Origin: Cinclus cinclus
Lineage: Eukaryota; Chordata; Aves; Passeriformes; Cinclidae
NCBI RefSeq assembly: GCF_963662255.1
Contig: NC_085050.1
Coordinates: forward strand, 8,365,334-8,429,333
Direction of reading: 5' to 3'
DNA length: 64,000 bases
Position numbers and translations under genes: made by a program
The notes under the pieces: model-generated
Databases searched by the model: none
The model's input: only the letters and a program-made list of their open reading frames with translations
Told to the model about the DNA's origin: nothing
Shown: one piece after another, positions 14,201 to 29,200 of the stretch
Layout: the number at the start of each line of letters is the position of its first letter
Numbering within the stretch: the stretch's first letter is position 1

Positions 14201-17200
14201 GCAATTTTAAACTCAAAAATCGTTATTTTAAACTTAAGAGGGATGCAATCAGACAGCAAAAGCTATTGAAATTTAAAGCGAAGCAAAAGAACAAAACCCC
14301 CAAACCACAACAATAGCATTCCTAGTCTTAGCATCACTCTTAAAGATGTACAATAAAATGTATGGAAGTTGAACAGCACCCTACTAGGTACTCTACTCTA
14401 GAGAGAGAGATAGGAAACTACCACATAACATGCAGAATATTTTCACAGCATGGATAAAAATTAACACTGCTCTCAGTGCATCAATACCCAGAATAAACAC
14501 TTGCCAGCTGGAATATTTTATTCTTTAGCTTCTAGAAACATTTAAAAACACACTTGTGACAACGCTTATGGTAATGTATTTTTAAAAATCTTTTTTTGAA
14601 GCAAGTGGTTATTCAATCTGTACACAAAACTAACACTCCTATTGGCTTCCTAAAAAAAAAACAATTTGACTTTCCACAAAACTAACACTTATTGATTTCC
14701 ACCAGTAACAAGCTGAAGAACTAGTGCTCATTCATATGAAAAATATGCAGTTTAAGTGGCCATGGAAACTAGTAGATCCTCAGAAATTCAGAAAATTTAG
14801 GCCTTTATCATGTACCTGGACATAAATGAATGTGGGAACACAATTTTACACACATTAACAAACCATTTTAATTCTGATTTATAGAACCATTCTAACAGAG
14901 GATGTAGAGGGGCTTCTCATTCAGCTCTACACTGGTATTGTGAGACATACTTAATCAGGTAATTTCCAGCACAGGTTAAGATTGCTCATAGTTACTCCCA
15001 CTGATGTTTTGACCTCTCATTGGCTTCAAAGTCCTGAACAAAGTGAATTTTTAAAATAAGTATTTCATAATCCATCAACAATGTAAAAATCAATCACTAC
15101 ATTGCTATCTTGTTTTCATTGAGAGCATATGTACAAAGTCTACTTTTAATGCAATTTTAAAAATGTTACTGATAATTCTGGAAAAGATTAATAAGTAATA
15201 ACAAGTGCAAAATGTCTTTTCACTTATAAATTAGTTAACTCATAATTTGACCAGATCTTCAGAAAAGAGCCAACTCAAAACTTGAGAGTTGTAATGCTCA
15301 TCTTCAAGCTATTGGAATAGTTTAGCATATCCCTCTGATCTAATTTTAGATTAATTAAATTTTAGGCAAGTTGTTGGTTTGCACGAGCTGTGTAGAAAAC
15401 CTCTACAGCCAGCAAAGACAGAAATCTCCTCTGGATAGTTGAACCTATCTGTATAAGACACATACTGACAAGTTGTCCTAAGGTTCCCCTGGAGCTGATG
15501 TATTCTAAGAATTAGATCATCAAATTGGATGAGATGAATTTACTCTAGATATTTAAAGGACAATCTCACAAGAGTCTTCCAAATATCAAGTTCTCTGCTT
15601 GAATCAGGTGACTGTTTTACTGTATCAGAAGTGGAAAATGAATGTGGTTTGGGCACGTGATTATCACCACTTTGGGCTACATAATACAGCCCGTATTTTT
15701 GCTTTTATGTGGACATTTCAAGTATTTCTGCAAAACCTTCACAGATCCAATCTGAGATGTGAATGCTATCCCTTACCGTTAGAAAAGGGTATCCACATAT
15801 TGTTAGAAGTTAAAGAGAAACAAAATTGACTCTTTGAAAGATCATGTTCCAACAGACAAGAAGGAATGCTTGAAACAGTGTGGTGAAAAGCGGGTTGTGG
15901 AAGTTAACTATTACAATACTTTTCTTCATTGTCTCTGAGTGAGGGTAAAAAAATGGCTAAGCTATTCTAGTAGATGTTTAACAAGAAAATCCCAGCATTA
16001 TTAAAAGAAAAATTTAAAAACAACACCATAATCCAAAATTAACTTCCAGAGGCTCCAACAGATAGCAGGATAGATTAAGCCGAAATCCCAGCTTCAGTAT
16101 GTCTGAAAAACTGTGATGATGAAGGTACATTTCTGAAGAAAGCAATTGTCACTCCTATCCTTCTGTGAGGACAAGGAAGAAGCAGAAAACTACAGGCCAA
16201 TATCGATATCAATATTATCAATAAGCTTCTCCTCAGTTCCCAGGAAGATGATAGCATAAATAATCCTAGAAAAGATCTGCAAACATATTAAAGTCAAGTA
16301 GATGACCTGGAGTAGTCACCATGGATTCAGAATGGGGAAATCATGTTTAACCAGTGACAGCCTTGTGCAATGCAGTAACCAGCTCTGTGGATGCAGGGAG
16401 AGCAGCAGATGTTGTTTACCTTGACTCCAGCAAGGCTTTCAAAACACTCACTCATAAAAGCCTCAGAGAAGCTGATGAAGTACAAGTTAGATAAGTGGAC
16501 AGTGAGGTGGACTGAACCCTGGCTGAACTGCAGGTCCAAAGGGCTTTGGTTAGTGGCACAAAGGGCAGCTGGAGGGCAGTCACTACTGGAGCAGCCTAGG
16601 GCAAATAAGGCCCAACAGCTCCATCTATGACCTGGGTAACAGGACTGATGTCTCAGCAAGATGGCAGGCAATCCAAAACCCTGAGGAGTGCTTGGCATGT
16701 CAGATGAGTGATTCAGAGGGACCTCAGGCATCTGGAGAAATGGGCTGTCAGGGTCCCACAGAGTTCACAGTCTGGAAAGCAGCTCTGCAGAAAATGACCT
16801 GTGGATCATGGTGAAGAAACTGAACATGAGCCAGCAATGAGCCTTGGTCCTCAGGAAGGCCAACAGCATCCTGGGCTGCATCAAGAAGAGCATCACCAGC
16901 AGGCCAAGAGACTGATCTTTGTCGTCTACTCAGGATGCCAGATGGGAGCACATAAAGAAGATGGAGCCAGGTTCTTCTCACTGATGCCCAATGACAGGAC
17001 AAGAGGACAATCAGAAACCATTACAGGAAATTCCATTTGAACGTAAGAAAAACTCTTCTGCTGTGTCAGTGGTCAAACACTGGAACAGGCTGCCCAGAGA
17101 AGTTCTGAAACCTCAACCCTTGGAGATATTCAAACCCTCAATAGACAATCTCCAGCAGTCCTGGCAAGGAGGCTCAGAACTGACAGACTCCAGATGTCTC

Positions 17201-20200
17201 TCTCAAAGCCTCACAAGCACAAGTTCAAGCCCTGAAAAAAAACATGTTCTAATCCATAAGGAAAGTCACTATACATAAGGAGAGTAGAATTGTCAATGAA
17301 ATAATACCTAACAAAAATCAAACAAATAGACAGTTTCCTAGTTTTATGAGTTTCTTCTCAGTCAGGTAAACACTGTTGAGCTTCTTATTTTTGGTATCAA
17401 AAATTCTACATCTTCATTTGCCACTGTTTTTTTTTTTTTATTCCTTCCTTGATTAAAACCAGTATGTTATTTCAATTCTTTCCAAGGACTACAGTATACA
17501 GACATATTGGATAAATTACCTTTGAAGTCAGTGTAGCTAGATTTCACCTAATCACAGAGGCCGGTGATGCATCTTAATTATTTCTTACTCTACATCAAGT
17601 AGGGCTGTTGATCATATTTCCTATATTCTGATTCCCCTTTCAGTTTTTCAAATGGATTCATCTAACCCTACATCTCCTCTCCCTCCCCATTTACATTTTC
17701 AGCAGCATTATTTTGAAGAACCAACCTCAGTCAACCCCAGTGACTCAGAATAGACATCCATGTCAGTATACAAAGGCATCAGTACTTATAAGCATTCTTT
17801 GTTTTATATAGAAAATGGCTCATTAATCCATAAATACCCAGATCTGCATTTCTAAATCTCTATGGACTACATTGTTCTGAAGACCTACAAACTGCAGGGA
17901 GGGGAACAAAGCAATGTAACAGGTAGTTACTGAAATAATTGGAAATGCACAGAGGTGGCTGCTGATTATTCTGTGGGCATTTGATTCTGAACTAATTCCC
18001 CCACTGTTCTAAGACCTTACTTAAAAATAAGAACAGAGACAAAACTTACTACTAAGAGTATCCATTCATAAGTGTAAACAGGATGGATATGTCATGAGGG
18101 AAGTTAAAAACTAGCCAAGGAGTTAGACCAAACAGATAAAAGGAAGGAGCTACACCAGGTAAAGCTATCATGTACATATCCTTTGATGTGGTGACCAATC
18201 CACCTGCTGTTAGTGAGGCACAGTGCCAAACACTAGAGCAAAATAAAGGAATTGATTATTGTTTTACAGTGGCTACCAGCCCCAACAAATAGAAAAAGCT
18301 AGCTGCATTTCTTGTAAGTAATAAAATTTACTGGGACTGTGATCTTGTTGGATTTAATTGCTGTAATAGATGTTGCTTCAAGAAACCAATTATTTCTTCA
18401 TACTTAAGAAATACATGGATTTTCTTTTCCATTTGAACAAAGTTCAGAGCATCAAAATTCTCTCATGAAATGTAGCACTCCAGCAAAAACTGAATCATTG
18501 TAAGTCAAAAGTTTCTGCAGTTTCTCTTAGCAACTTCTTCTCCAGAAAGTTTATTAGAGTAATTAAGTCACAGCTATTTATTTTGAACAAACTCAGTTCT
18601 ACACAATGAAACAAAAAGTAACCTTTTAAATCCATGCCATCTGTTTGATAACTAGCACTGTAATACTTCTAGAGCAGAAACAAGACTTTGGTCTCTAAGA
18701 CCAGACTTCATTACGATGCTAATAGATAGCTGGATGACAACTCCTTTGAGCTTTATATTCCAAATTTAATTTTTAATTGCATTTTTTTATTTCCAAAATT
18801 ATTTTTTTTTAAATCCTGTTATTCTTTATTGTTCCCTCTGGTTTATTTACGTCTTCAAAATTTTCTCACTCCTTTTCCTTCATTTTCAGTTGTCTTTTCT
18901 TGCTCTACAAGGGACTACATCTAGTGATAAATTGTCCTCTCACATCTCATTTAATCAGTTTGAGAAGACACATAAGCGTAGGTTCAGTGAGCTGCTTCCT
19001 TAACCATCAACACTCTGCTTGCTCCATTGTTAAAGGCCAAAGCCATTGGAGAACTAGCAAGGAAAACTGCACCCTGCCCAGAAGAGCATCTTTGCAATGC
19101 ACAACAAGGTCCTGAGGGCACTCACAACATCAAACTCACTCAATTTATCTGGCACCTCCAAAGTTGGAGGCAACTCACTCATGGGAAATTACACAGCAAA
19201 AATAATTTTAAAAAACCTTTTGGAAGACTGCTACATTTAATTATTGTCCACAGCATCATTAATTTACAGTTCTAAAGGAATAAACAGCTATTTTCTCTGA
19301 CTTCCAGATGGAACACAATTTCAATACAGTCTGAAGATCTAATTTTTAAAATGTGGCATGCATCTCAATAAACATAGAAAACAAGAAAATGAACAAGGTC
19401 ACCATAGCAAAGCCAGCCTGGTATGGATGTGTACATGCATGCCTTAGCAAATCTTGACTTGTCTGCAATTGCCACCTAGTGGCCTTTGGAAAATAAAGAA
19501 CATCTATCCAAAAACCACAGAATCACGCAGACTTCTGGAGAAGGATTCCTTCATTTTTGCTATTAGTTTCCACTTTTCAGCAGAGAACAATCAATCAAAG
19601 GTAAGGCACTCCCCTCTTGCCTTACCCAGCAGAAAAGAATTATCAAGGTTTTAGACATGAGACAAGTGGAAAACTTAGAAGTTATTCACCCCATTCCCCC
19701 AAGCTTAATCAGCTTGGAAAGATGTGAACATAAGGAAGGAAAAGAAGGCAACCAACATTCGTGACTTCTCAATTCAGAAAGTAGGCCCTAAGAATGGTGT
19801 GTTTCATTTTCTACAACTAATTCTCTTTCTACCATATTCCCTGAAATATAGACCTGGCAGTGATCTCAGGTAATAAAGATTTAATGACACATGAAAAAGG
19901 TTTTGATGAGTGATTTTTAAAATGGAAAAAAAAAATTACTCACTTATTTGATTAAAATCTATGTTCTGTGATTAATTATTTTGTCAAATCATGGGTTCAG
20001 CCCAGATTCTTGGCTCTGTACTGACAGATTACTCACCTTTGCACAGCAAGCAGGGAAGTTTGTATAGACACAGTTCTTTGCATCTTTCAAGAGAAAAACA
20101 TTGTTTTTTTCCCCCCCATATATAAACTGACTACATTTTCTTACTTATTTAATTTCATTTTCCTGAAAGAAAATCATACAACAGAATACCAGCTCTGTTA

Positions 20201-23200
20201 CACTAATATTCATTAATATGGGAAGCTCAAACTCTGGGATTAACTCCAAGGAGATATGACTTGGTTTTGGTGGGGAAAAAAGCCAGTGCTAAGGCATAGA
20301 GATAACAACTCTTTGAGTGGCAGCTGGAGATAGTAAATATTGTACAGTTGTAGATTAGCTGCATATTATAGCTTTAAAGTAAACAGTGTCAAATACCACA
20401 CCTCTAACCCCACAAAAAATTACAACATTTCCAGGCTGGAGGAATTTGCTGTTAAAAGAAAAGATTTAACTGTTGTTTTGTGAAGAAGATAAAACTTAGC
20501 ATCTCAAACAAGATTGTTCCACATACTGAGGAATTTACTGAGCATATGTTAGCAGGGAATTCCTCTTAAAAGGCTGTGGACAGGAGGCTTCTTGAAGGAG
20601 TTAAAGGAAACCTAAGTAAGTAATGTTTCTTTGCTCTCAAATGAGGGAAGGACAGTTCTGGACTTTACAGAAGTGATCCTTACCTGTAATTTCCCAAGAG
20701 TCAGAGCCAGTGCATGATCATACTGGGACAGGAGAACTATGGACAGCAAGCCCACATGAGTGTCAGCAAGATGGCCTGTGTTCTATTCTGTCCACCTTCA
20801 GCAACCCTTATACAAACAACTATTTTTTTTTCCACTGTTGTTCCCAACTTGAGAGCACGCATCTGTCTCTAAAACTCTACACAAAGTTTCCTGAGGCTTT
20901 ATGAAACGGTGCTGAGGAAATGAAAACTTGGCAAACTTTCCACTTATTGACACAGAAATAAAAATAATTATCAGCAGAGAAAGATGAATATAATAGGATT
21001 GTAGAGCTACTGAAATAATTTTCCTGCATTTCTTTAGAATGCCAATGACAAAGCTTTGGAAAATCATTACAGCATGAAAACTTGTCCATTCAAGACAAGA
21101 AGTGTCTTTCATCTACCTAACTTTTGATCTTCTCCTATAAACCATTTTTTAAATTATTCTTCATTTCTGGTCTTGTCAGATCTCTCAGATATTTTAATTT
21201 TTTCTTTGATACAAACTGGAAGAAGGTTGTACAGTAGAAGAACACTCCATAGCAAAATAAACTATTTAAATACTTTTGCTATGTTAAAACATTATGAAAT
21301 ATATGCTGAGATTAAGACAATTTTGTACTTGCAAATAGGAATTCAGCCGTCAGAGAACTATAGTTACACTTTCCCCTTTTGAGAGCTTGTAAGACAAGAC
21401 ATAATTTGTGTCTCTGAGACTTTTATTTTAAATGTCAGAACATAAGTCTCCAAGCTCTGAGTAGCTCCTAAAATGTACATCTAAAACTCCCTCTAATGGA
21501 GTGCTTCATATGAAAGCAAAAAAACTATCAGACAGAATTTCTAAAGTCTTAATTAACTCACAAGACATTCAAACAGAAAACTTAATAACAAATAGACAGA
21601 TATTTAATATAAGGATCACATATGTATTTCTGCACATTGCTGAAGATTCAGTCTGAGCAACGGTCTTATGGATGAGGACAGTAAAAATGACCTCAGCAGG
21701 ACATGGGCTCCATGAAACTCCTCAGAGCTTACAGAGGTACAGTGACTGTGATCAGCCAAAGACATCAGGAGGTGCTGCATATGCCAACCTCAGGCATAAG
21801 AGAAGTGTCCAGCCAGGAGATGAAATGTGAATGGATAAACAGTACCAGAACAATGACGATGACAGGCTATGAGTGAATGTCACTAATTGTTTCTTGTAAG
21901 ATAAAATCCATGCTAATATTGCTCTTAAACTATTCTCAGATTACATGGAATCAGACTTAATAAAATTCCAAGAAACACAACAAAGTGAGTAGACTAACTT
22001 ATGTAACAGAATACTTCAAGTAATAGCTATTACTACAATTACTTCACTTACAAATTCAAGGGTGTTTTAAAGGTAGTGAAAGCTACATTAATCAAAACAA
22101 GTTTTTTAGCAAGGTTGATTCTGATTTTGATTCTTGTTAGCTCCGTGCTCCAATCACATTCATATTATAGACAAAATAGCCTGGCAGTAGCAGTAGCTGT
22201 ATTCCAAGATGAATTTCTAAACCACGAACAGAGCTTTGGCTTTTACCTGGAGCATTCCCAAGATTGCTGGCAAAGGCCATTTAAAGGATAAAATGAATCA
22301 GCATATATTCAACAACCTTAACAACACCCACTCAATAGCAGTAAATGCTCAAGTGCTGACAATTTAATTTATACATACTGAATTGAAATATATTATCTTC
22401 TAATTTTAAAGAAACAAATGGAAATATCCAATGCTGTCATCTCTCTAGCATAGGAAGATTTTAGAGGAACCTTTTCCCCCATTTCTACAAATCTAAGCTT
22501 CTGTGAGAATTTCTTCACTAAAGGTGAAGTGTCAGAATTTCTTCTGACACTAAAGGACAGTGAGGGAGGATTTCAGCCTCCATAGTCACTATTTCATAAT
22601 GTGCTAAAATACTCAGGCTGATATTTTTCCCATTTTTCAGTTGTATAGAATCTTTCATTTTTGAGTTGTCAATTTTAATTGCTCTGTTTATCTCTGTGCT
22701 TATGTTCAGCTTGTAGAACAAATAATGACAGACCACCTTATCCTTCACAAATAAAGTCCAAGTATCTTTTATGTTATTACTATAAGGAAGCAGATTTATA
22801 CCAGCTGCACTTTACCTTTCTGTAAATAACACACAGGAACAAATATATATATATAAAGATAATCCCAAACAGAAGAGAGGAGGACAGGATTGAACTGCTT
22901 GTTTTACAGAATTACAGTCCAGATGATGCTTTCATCTGACAAGCTTTACTGAGCCAAATTATGCTATAAAATGTCTATGTATTGGATATACCCACTCACC
23001 ATGAGATAAATCAATCTACATAAATCAGAAGCATTACAACACAGAATGCCAAGATATGCATATATCATAGAAAAGGACACTGTAGCCGAGATGCTGAGAG
23101 AACAAAGGTCTATTAATGAAAAAGCCTTGTTTCTGTATTTGGGTAATAAATGGACACATGATGTTCTTGAGCATCAGATATGAGTGTTACAATATGAACA

Positions 23201-26200
23201 ACAGTGACTTTCCATACTACAGTTGTCACACTAATACCTATGAACTTTCTATTGCAATATTAAGTTAATGTAAAACTTCATCCTAAAAATGCAATTGGAC
23301 CAAAGCCTTGTCACACGTCCATTCACTCACTTTTAAGCACAATTTTTCTGTCATAAAACTTCAACTGTGATGAGTGAGGAAGAGGAAATACAGAACTTCC
23401 AACACTGTAAATACAGTTTCTCAAAGCCTTCATTAAGACTACTTTTTAAAAAACCAAGCAACAACAAAAGAGACTATAAAAACATCATAACTCATAAAAT
23501 GAGATGCTATTTTAGTGCTATTAGTGCAGTCACAATCACCAAATGACTCAAGAGTATTGGGATAAACATACTGAAAAGAAATATGGCCTGAAAGTATGCC
23601 ATGAGTGCAAAAGATGCTCAGAGAACACCAATCAACTACAACAATCAGCAAGCATACTCTGGCTTTCTCTAACAGCACATCAGCTCATCTGAGTGACAGG
23701 GGTTTGTACTGACTAGAAAATACAACATTAAATTGCTTTAATCCGAAGGCCCAAGAAAGCATAGACACATTGTTATATCCATTAAGATAATCCACCTTGT
23801 TATTAGCAAAGCCCACATTAGGGAATACTTACCTAAAATTATTTTAGCCTAGATGATATTTTAGAAGACTTTAGACAAGATGGGGTTTTTTAATATGAAC
23901 CTGTAATGTGTCAGACATGTCTCTATGCCCAGTGCTTTCCAATAGAGACACTTTTTAAAACATATAAATACACCCCAAGATCAATGAAAATGTAACGTCC
24001 ATACCATTTGTTCATTTTAAGTAAATAATCTTCTCAGCTAGACAGTGTATGACAACAACTTCACAAAAATCTTATTCCTATCAGTGCAGTTTCAAAAGCA
24101 TCCAAGGCCTTGGCTCATTTCTTGGGAGGGGGTTAAAAAAGTGCAAAATGCAAGCATATCCCAGCTCCCATACTTGGTGTCTGACTCCTCACATTGCATC
24201 AGCCTCTGCCAAACCTTCTAAAAGCTGCAGAAGAAAGGGGCAGGGATAAAACAAGACAGTGCAGAATCTCTTCACTATTGGAACACCTTGCAGAACATCC
24301 TGTTTCTGCTGGAATCCAATTGTGATCACAGACTTCAAACTTTCAGAAAGAATATCCATAGTATCACAAACCAGCCTGCAGACTTAATGAGGCCTTGGAC
24401 AAAAGGTCTGAAATTTGGGGCTGTCACAACAGCTTTGGTAGCACGATTCTGTCAGACCACCCTGCTAGGAGGGCACATGTGGGCATGCCAAGATGTAAAA
24501 CCTATCGGGATTCTGCTACAACAGGGAGAAAAACAAGTGGCATCCCATCCACACTGTCCAGAAACAATCCCAAAAACTATGCCAAAACCACATTTCCAGT
24601 TTATCTCAGAGAAAATTAGAAATTTTTTCATTCCAAAAAACAGACCAGAGGGGAAATAACATGGAGACAGTATGGATAATCAGAAATACTGGTTTGCTAA
24701 GTTAATTGAGAGAACAGACTCATTTTGGATGTCAATTGCTCAGAGGGGCCTCTACTTCAAGGGATTGTTTCTCCCCTCAGAATGAAAACCAGATGGGTAA
24801 ATTCATTATTCATATTCTAAACACTAATTGCAACACTCATTTTCTAATAAACAAGCATGCAATTCTCTGTTGTGCATTCGCCACCAGAAAATCTTGTATC
24901 TGTTGAAGAGATTTAAGATATATGCAATATTTCAGGCTCTTTATGATCCTTCCTTAAGCATGTTAACATTCAATATGCCCTAATTAGTTTCTCTTTCAAA
25001 ATACATTCCTGATTTCCAAATTATAGGCTAATACCTTTCTTTAACTTGATAGGCTAGATTATTTTATTTATTTGCCTTTTTGGACAAGCTGTAAAAGCAT
25101 TTTTCCTGAGGAAAACAGGAATGCTTTCTTTTTGTTTTTTTCTTCCACTTGCTCCAAGAAGGTGAAAGTTTTTTATTTATCTTCAGCATAACCTTTTGTT
25201 ACTAATAGGAAGGAAATGCTCCCTGAAGCTCACCACTTTATGCCTTTCAGTTTAATGATACAAATGTCTTCTGAGGTAGAGAAGCATAAACTCATTAGCA
25301 GCATTTCAGTTCTCTCGGCTGCAGAAGCCTGGAGGAAAAGAAACCTGAAGACAGAATAGCTGATTCTAGCACTGAAATTTACATCCTAAACCAAATTATA
25401 ACATCTAATTTTATATAATCTTTATATCTCAAATTAGGATTTCTCTCTTTGCATTCTGAAAGGGGCTTGATCTTAATTGGATTTATGCTTTTCCACATGT
25501 GTCTTGACTTATTTCTGCTTTAAAACATGAGAGGCTGAAGAGATATTTCCAGGTGGGTTTGGAGAACAGAAACAAGCTTTTATGAATGTCATAAATATAT
25601 CTAATAGAAAAGTAATTGATGAGCAATATAATCAAAGAGCATCCTAATGTAGACAAGACTAACAAGTTTATACAAAAATGTGCTATTTGAAAATAGCACA
25701 TTCAAACAATAAATCTAATTAAATTCCCTTAATAGTCATAAGCAATCCATCACAGAAACAAAAGAACAACTAGTGTATAATGTATGGATATATTATAAAA
25801 TAATTTGTAAGGTTTATATTTACTTTTAGGTTTCATACACTCAGGTTCTCCCAAAGTAGCAAACAGACATCTACAATGCAATAAGAGGAGACTGCAAGAT
25901 CAAATGTGTCCCTATTCAGCAATAATACATTAACAGTTATTAGTGAAAAACACATGATTTATACAGCACACACATTGTAGAGAAAGAAACCAAATTAAAA
26001 GAAATTAAATGGACAGTTAAACTAAAATGGAGAGCCACTGAAATAAAGTGCTGCTAAGAAACTCCCTAAAAGTTGCTACAAGACGAAAGTTAGAAAAATT
26101 CACGTGAATAAACTCATCTATTGAGAAAAACCCACATAAAGCCAAAAATATACATCATCCATAAATCAAATGTGAAACTGTCTGAATGAATATGACAGAG

Positions 26201-29200
26201 TTTATCTGAAAAAGAAATTCTGCTCTGTATCCAATGTCTAGTCATTTCCCCTCAAACCTATAAGTAAATCCCTTCTGGACTCCATTAAATGCCTTAAAGG
26301 ACAGAGGACAGATAGATCCATCACTTTGACAAAACGAAAGAAGGATAAAGAAACCTTTGTTTGGAATCCTATCTCTCAGGAGCACTGCAGAATATGGGAT
26401 GTTTTTCCATTTGAATTCTCACAGTATCTGATTCACACTTCTCTTTTGCTTTAATCACTTGATAAAGCATTTTAAAACAGTTAAAAATAAATTACCTCAG
26501 CAAAAATTCAGCTAAAATTTGACATACTATCATAGTAACCACAAAAATATCTCCAATATTTATGATTTCTGGCAAGAATATTCCCAATCCTTTAACACTT
26601 AGCACAGTGACTGCAGTATATCTTCTATATCAATAAATGATTCAGAAACAGATGGTATAAGTTCCATAAACATTTCAAACAAAAAAAGCCATGCCAGTGT
26701 TCTTCCTTAGAAGGAAAAGCCAGCCTTAGGCAACCCTGGATGCTAACTCTGGCAGCATCACTTTGAAGAAGAACAACTTTTAAGAAAAATAGATTTCATG
26801 TCCTTTTTACTATGATGGGCCAAAGGTTACTTTGTGTTGTATGTGGCTTTTCAAGACAGCTGTCTGTTCAGCTCTGACTTGGAAATGCCTGTACATCACA
26901 CCAGAGAATTCAGCAAACTGTGACCTTCATTATCATCTTTTTCTCTCATTTTCTTCCATCTGAGGTGCATGAGAAATGAGTGGCAGTAACACTTCCCCAT
27001 TCTGTTGTCAATTCAGAATCCTAAACACTGATTTTTACTCTGCAAAAGCACAAGCACTTCCTATAAATTGTTTGATGACAAATTGTATGGAAATATGTAC
27101 CACAAGGGTAGGGAGATGCAAATGAAACATGAACTGTGAAGACAGGTGAAAGAAGAGCTAAGGAAATCACCAGTCTTGGTGAGGGTGAGAACCCCCAGGA
27201 CAGCCTTCTGTCAGAACTTCAAAGTCAACATTCCAGGCAGGACTTGCCAGGAAGCACACGAGCCCATCCACGCAAAGTGGGCACAACTGTTCAGGTTTAC
27301 CTCTCTGCTCCACACAGAGCTGTGGAAGACCACGGCCTTTCTCCCAGACTGCAGAAAGCTCCTAATGCCATTTGTACCCATGAAGCTTAAGGTTGGGTCC
27401 TGCACAGAGATAAGCAGTACCCAAATCTGTGCTGAAAACTGAACTGAATCTGAAGTGAAAACACTCTGGGTCACAAGTTAAAAGGACAACAGCCTCACAG
27501 ATTCCCTCTAGCCTTTATGAGACAAGTCCCATCTCTGCATCTGCTCCCAGTCATCCACAGGGCCAGAGGCCAGGTCTTTGCTAGAAAAGACCATGGTTAA
27601 ACCAAACAGAAAGTTTCCTCAGATAGACAGGCACTACTTTTGCTCTGCTGTTGTCTCACCTATGCCTTGAGTCCCTGGAGCTCTCCAGCCCTATCTCATC
27701 CCACACTAGGTCCTGCATTCTCGTGTTCATGCAGCCATGGGCTGTGACAGAGGGGAACGCAAAGGCCTCACCAGTCTCTACAGCCAAAAGTCAGTGAGAA
27801 ACACCAAGAGAAATAGGACCATAGAATACATTCAAGTCAGTCCTTGAAAGGCTACTTTGTGGAAAAAAAAAAAAAAGAAAAACAGAGATAACCTGAGACT
27901 GTAGCACTCCAGAAAGTGAAACAAAACCTGTTTTAGGCACAACCTTGTACATGGAGACCATTAGAGAGAAGAAAGGAAGCACAAAGAGCCCAAGTGTCAC
28001 AGCCATATGAGCAAGACTGCCAGAGCACCAGCACTGCCAGCTGAGCCCTTTACTGCTATGAGTCCTGAAGCCAAATTTCAGAAGAGAGCTTCCTTCTCTG
28101 TAATACCCACCTTCCAAGGATCACTGACCCTCTACAAGGAGTGCTTCATGAACACCAGGAATTCATGACAAGGAAGTGTTCAAGGTACATGCATGGGTAG
28201 AACTGTACTCCTCTACTTCAGGTAACAATGTTAATTCTGATCACAGATAACACAAAATATGTCTAAGAACAGTCCCACAGTAAAATACCCATTTAATAAG
28301 CTTTTTCTGTCTACACCATTTAGATACAATACAGCAACTGCTAGACTTGCATGAAAACAAACATTTCCTGTGTTAAAAATATTACATATTTTGTACAAGG
28401 AATATTATTTTTTCATTCCAATTAAAATGCAAATCTTCCAATCTGCTCGCTTACAGGATGTTTGGCTGAAAGTCTGCCAGTCACAGTTCCTGTTTGATTC
28501 CAAGTAGAAGAAATAAATCCCTGCAATCAAGTAAAGTAAAAAACAAAAATGAAAACAAGAATGAAAACACACAGCTATATTTTATTTAATATAAGTATCG
28601 GGAATAAAAATTCTCAGCAATCAAAACAAGAAAATATAAAAAATACTTCTAAATTTTCCATGTATAAAAGTTCTTAAACTGTAAACACTGCAATAATTTC
28701 ACATCTTTTTATGATTTCACTAACAAGCCACTTTCTACTAAAAGCCACTTTATATATTTCTACCTTTTTCATGCACGTTTGTAGTCCATCTATGTAAGTT
28801 GATTTCATCTTATGAACCTAAAATACAAAAATTTTAAGGTAAATGTTTGGTTACAAAAATACGGTATTTTGCAAATTAAAGATCCTAATTTGCAAGTGCA
28901 TCCTGTTTGTAGACTTTTCTTTTTTAAAGGCAGTTTTATCTGAGTAAATAATGGCTATATACTCACTGACAGCTTAACCTATTCATGTAACTTAGGTAAG
29001 TTCTTGGTTATAACCTAAAGACAGGATCCTGCAGATAATATTAAATTAACTAATGGAATTTATTCTTTTACCTCTTATATCCCCAGGTCAATAAATTACA
29101 TGAAAACCATACACACGAAGAAACCCACAAAAAAAAATTTAAAAAAAAATCAAAACCAAACACACACAAAACCACACTTTTTACCTTTTTAAATTGTTTT

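Larger units (their letters stand above)
13366..28454 (-). other. POLN: POLN intron 14 (about 15 kb)
   Basis: Large AT-rich intron separating exon 14, ending SAKHP, from exon 15, starting NIQGI. It holds one long decayed CR1 (about 16.0-17.2 kb) and a small inverted/duplicated repeat (22.5 kb). Several splice-like cryptic sites are present, for example at 20684 and 20035. No other gene is recognisable on either strand. Confidence 0.8.

Noticed and set aside
16075..17278. Several open frames on both strands taken as genes
   Set aside because: They fall inside a degenerate CR1 element.
20035..20100. Minus-strand exon-like stretch ending AAAG|GTGAGT
   Set aside because: Its translation does not resemble POLN, and no good acceptor pairs with it in phase.
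20685..20740. Minus-strand segment with a near-perfect donor (TTACAG|GTAAGG) and open codons ([13 protein letters not shown]) in POLN intron 14
   Set aside because: It would be inserted between SAKHP and NIQGI, splitting a contiguous conserved block, and has no match in the family. Probably a cryptic site.
24288..24659. 123-codon plus-strand frame as a gene
   Set aside because: No homology, poor start context, within a large POLN intron; consistent with chance.
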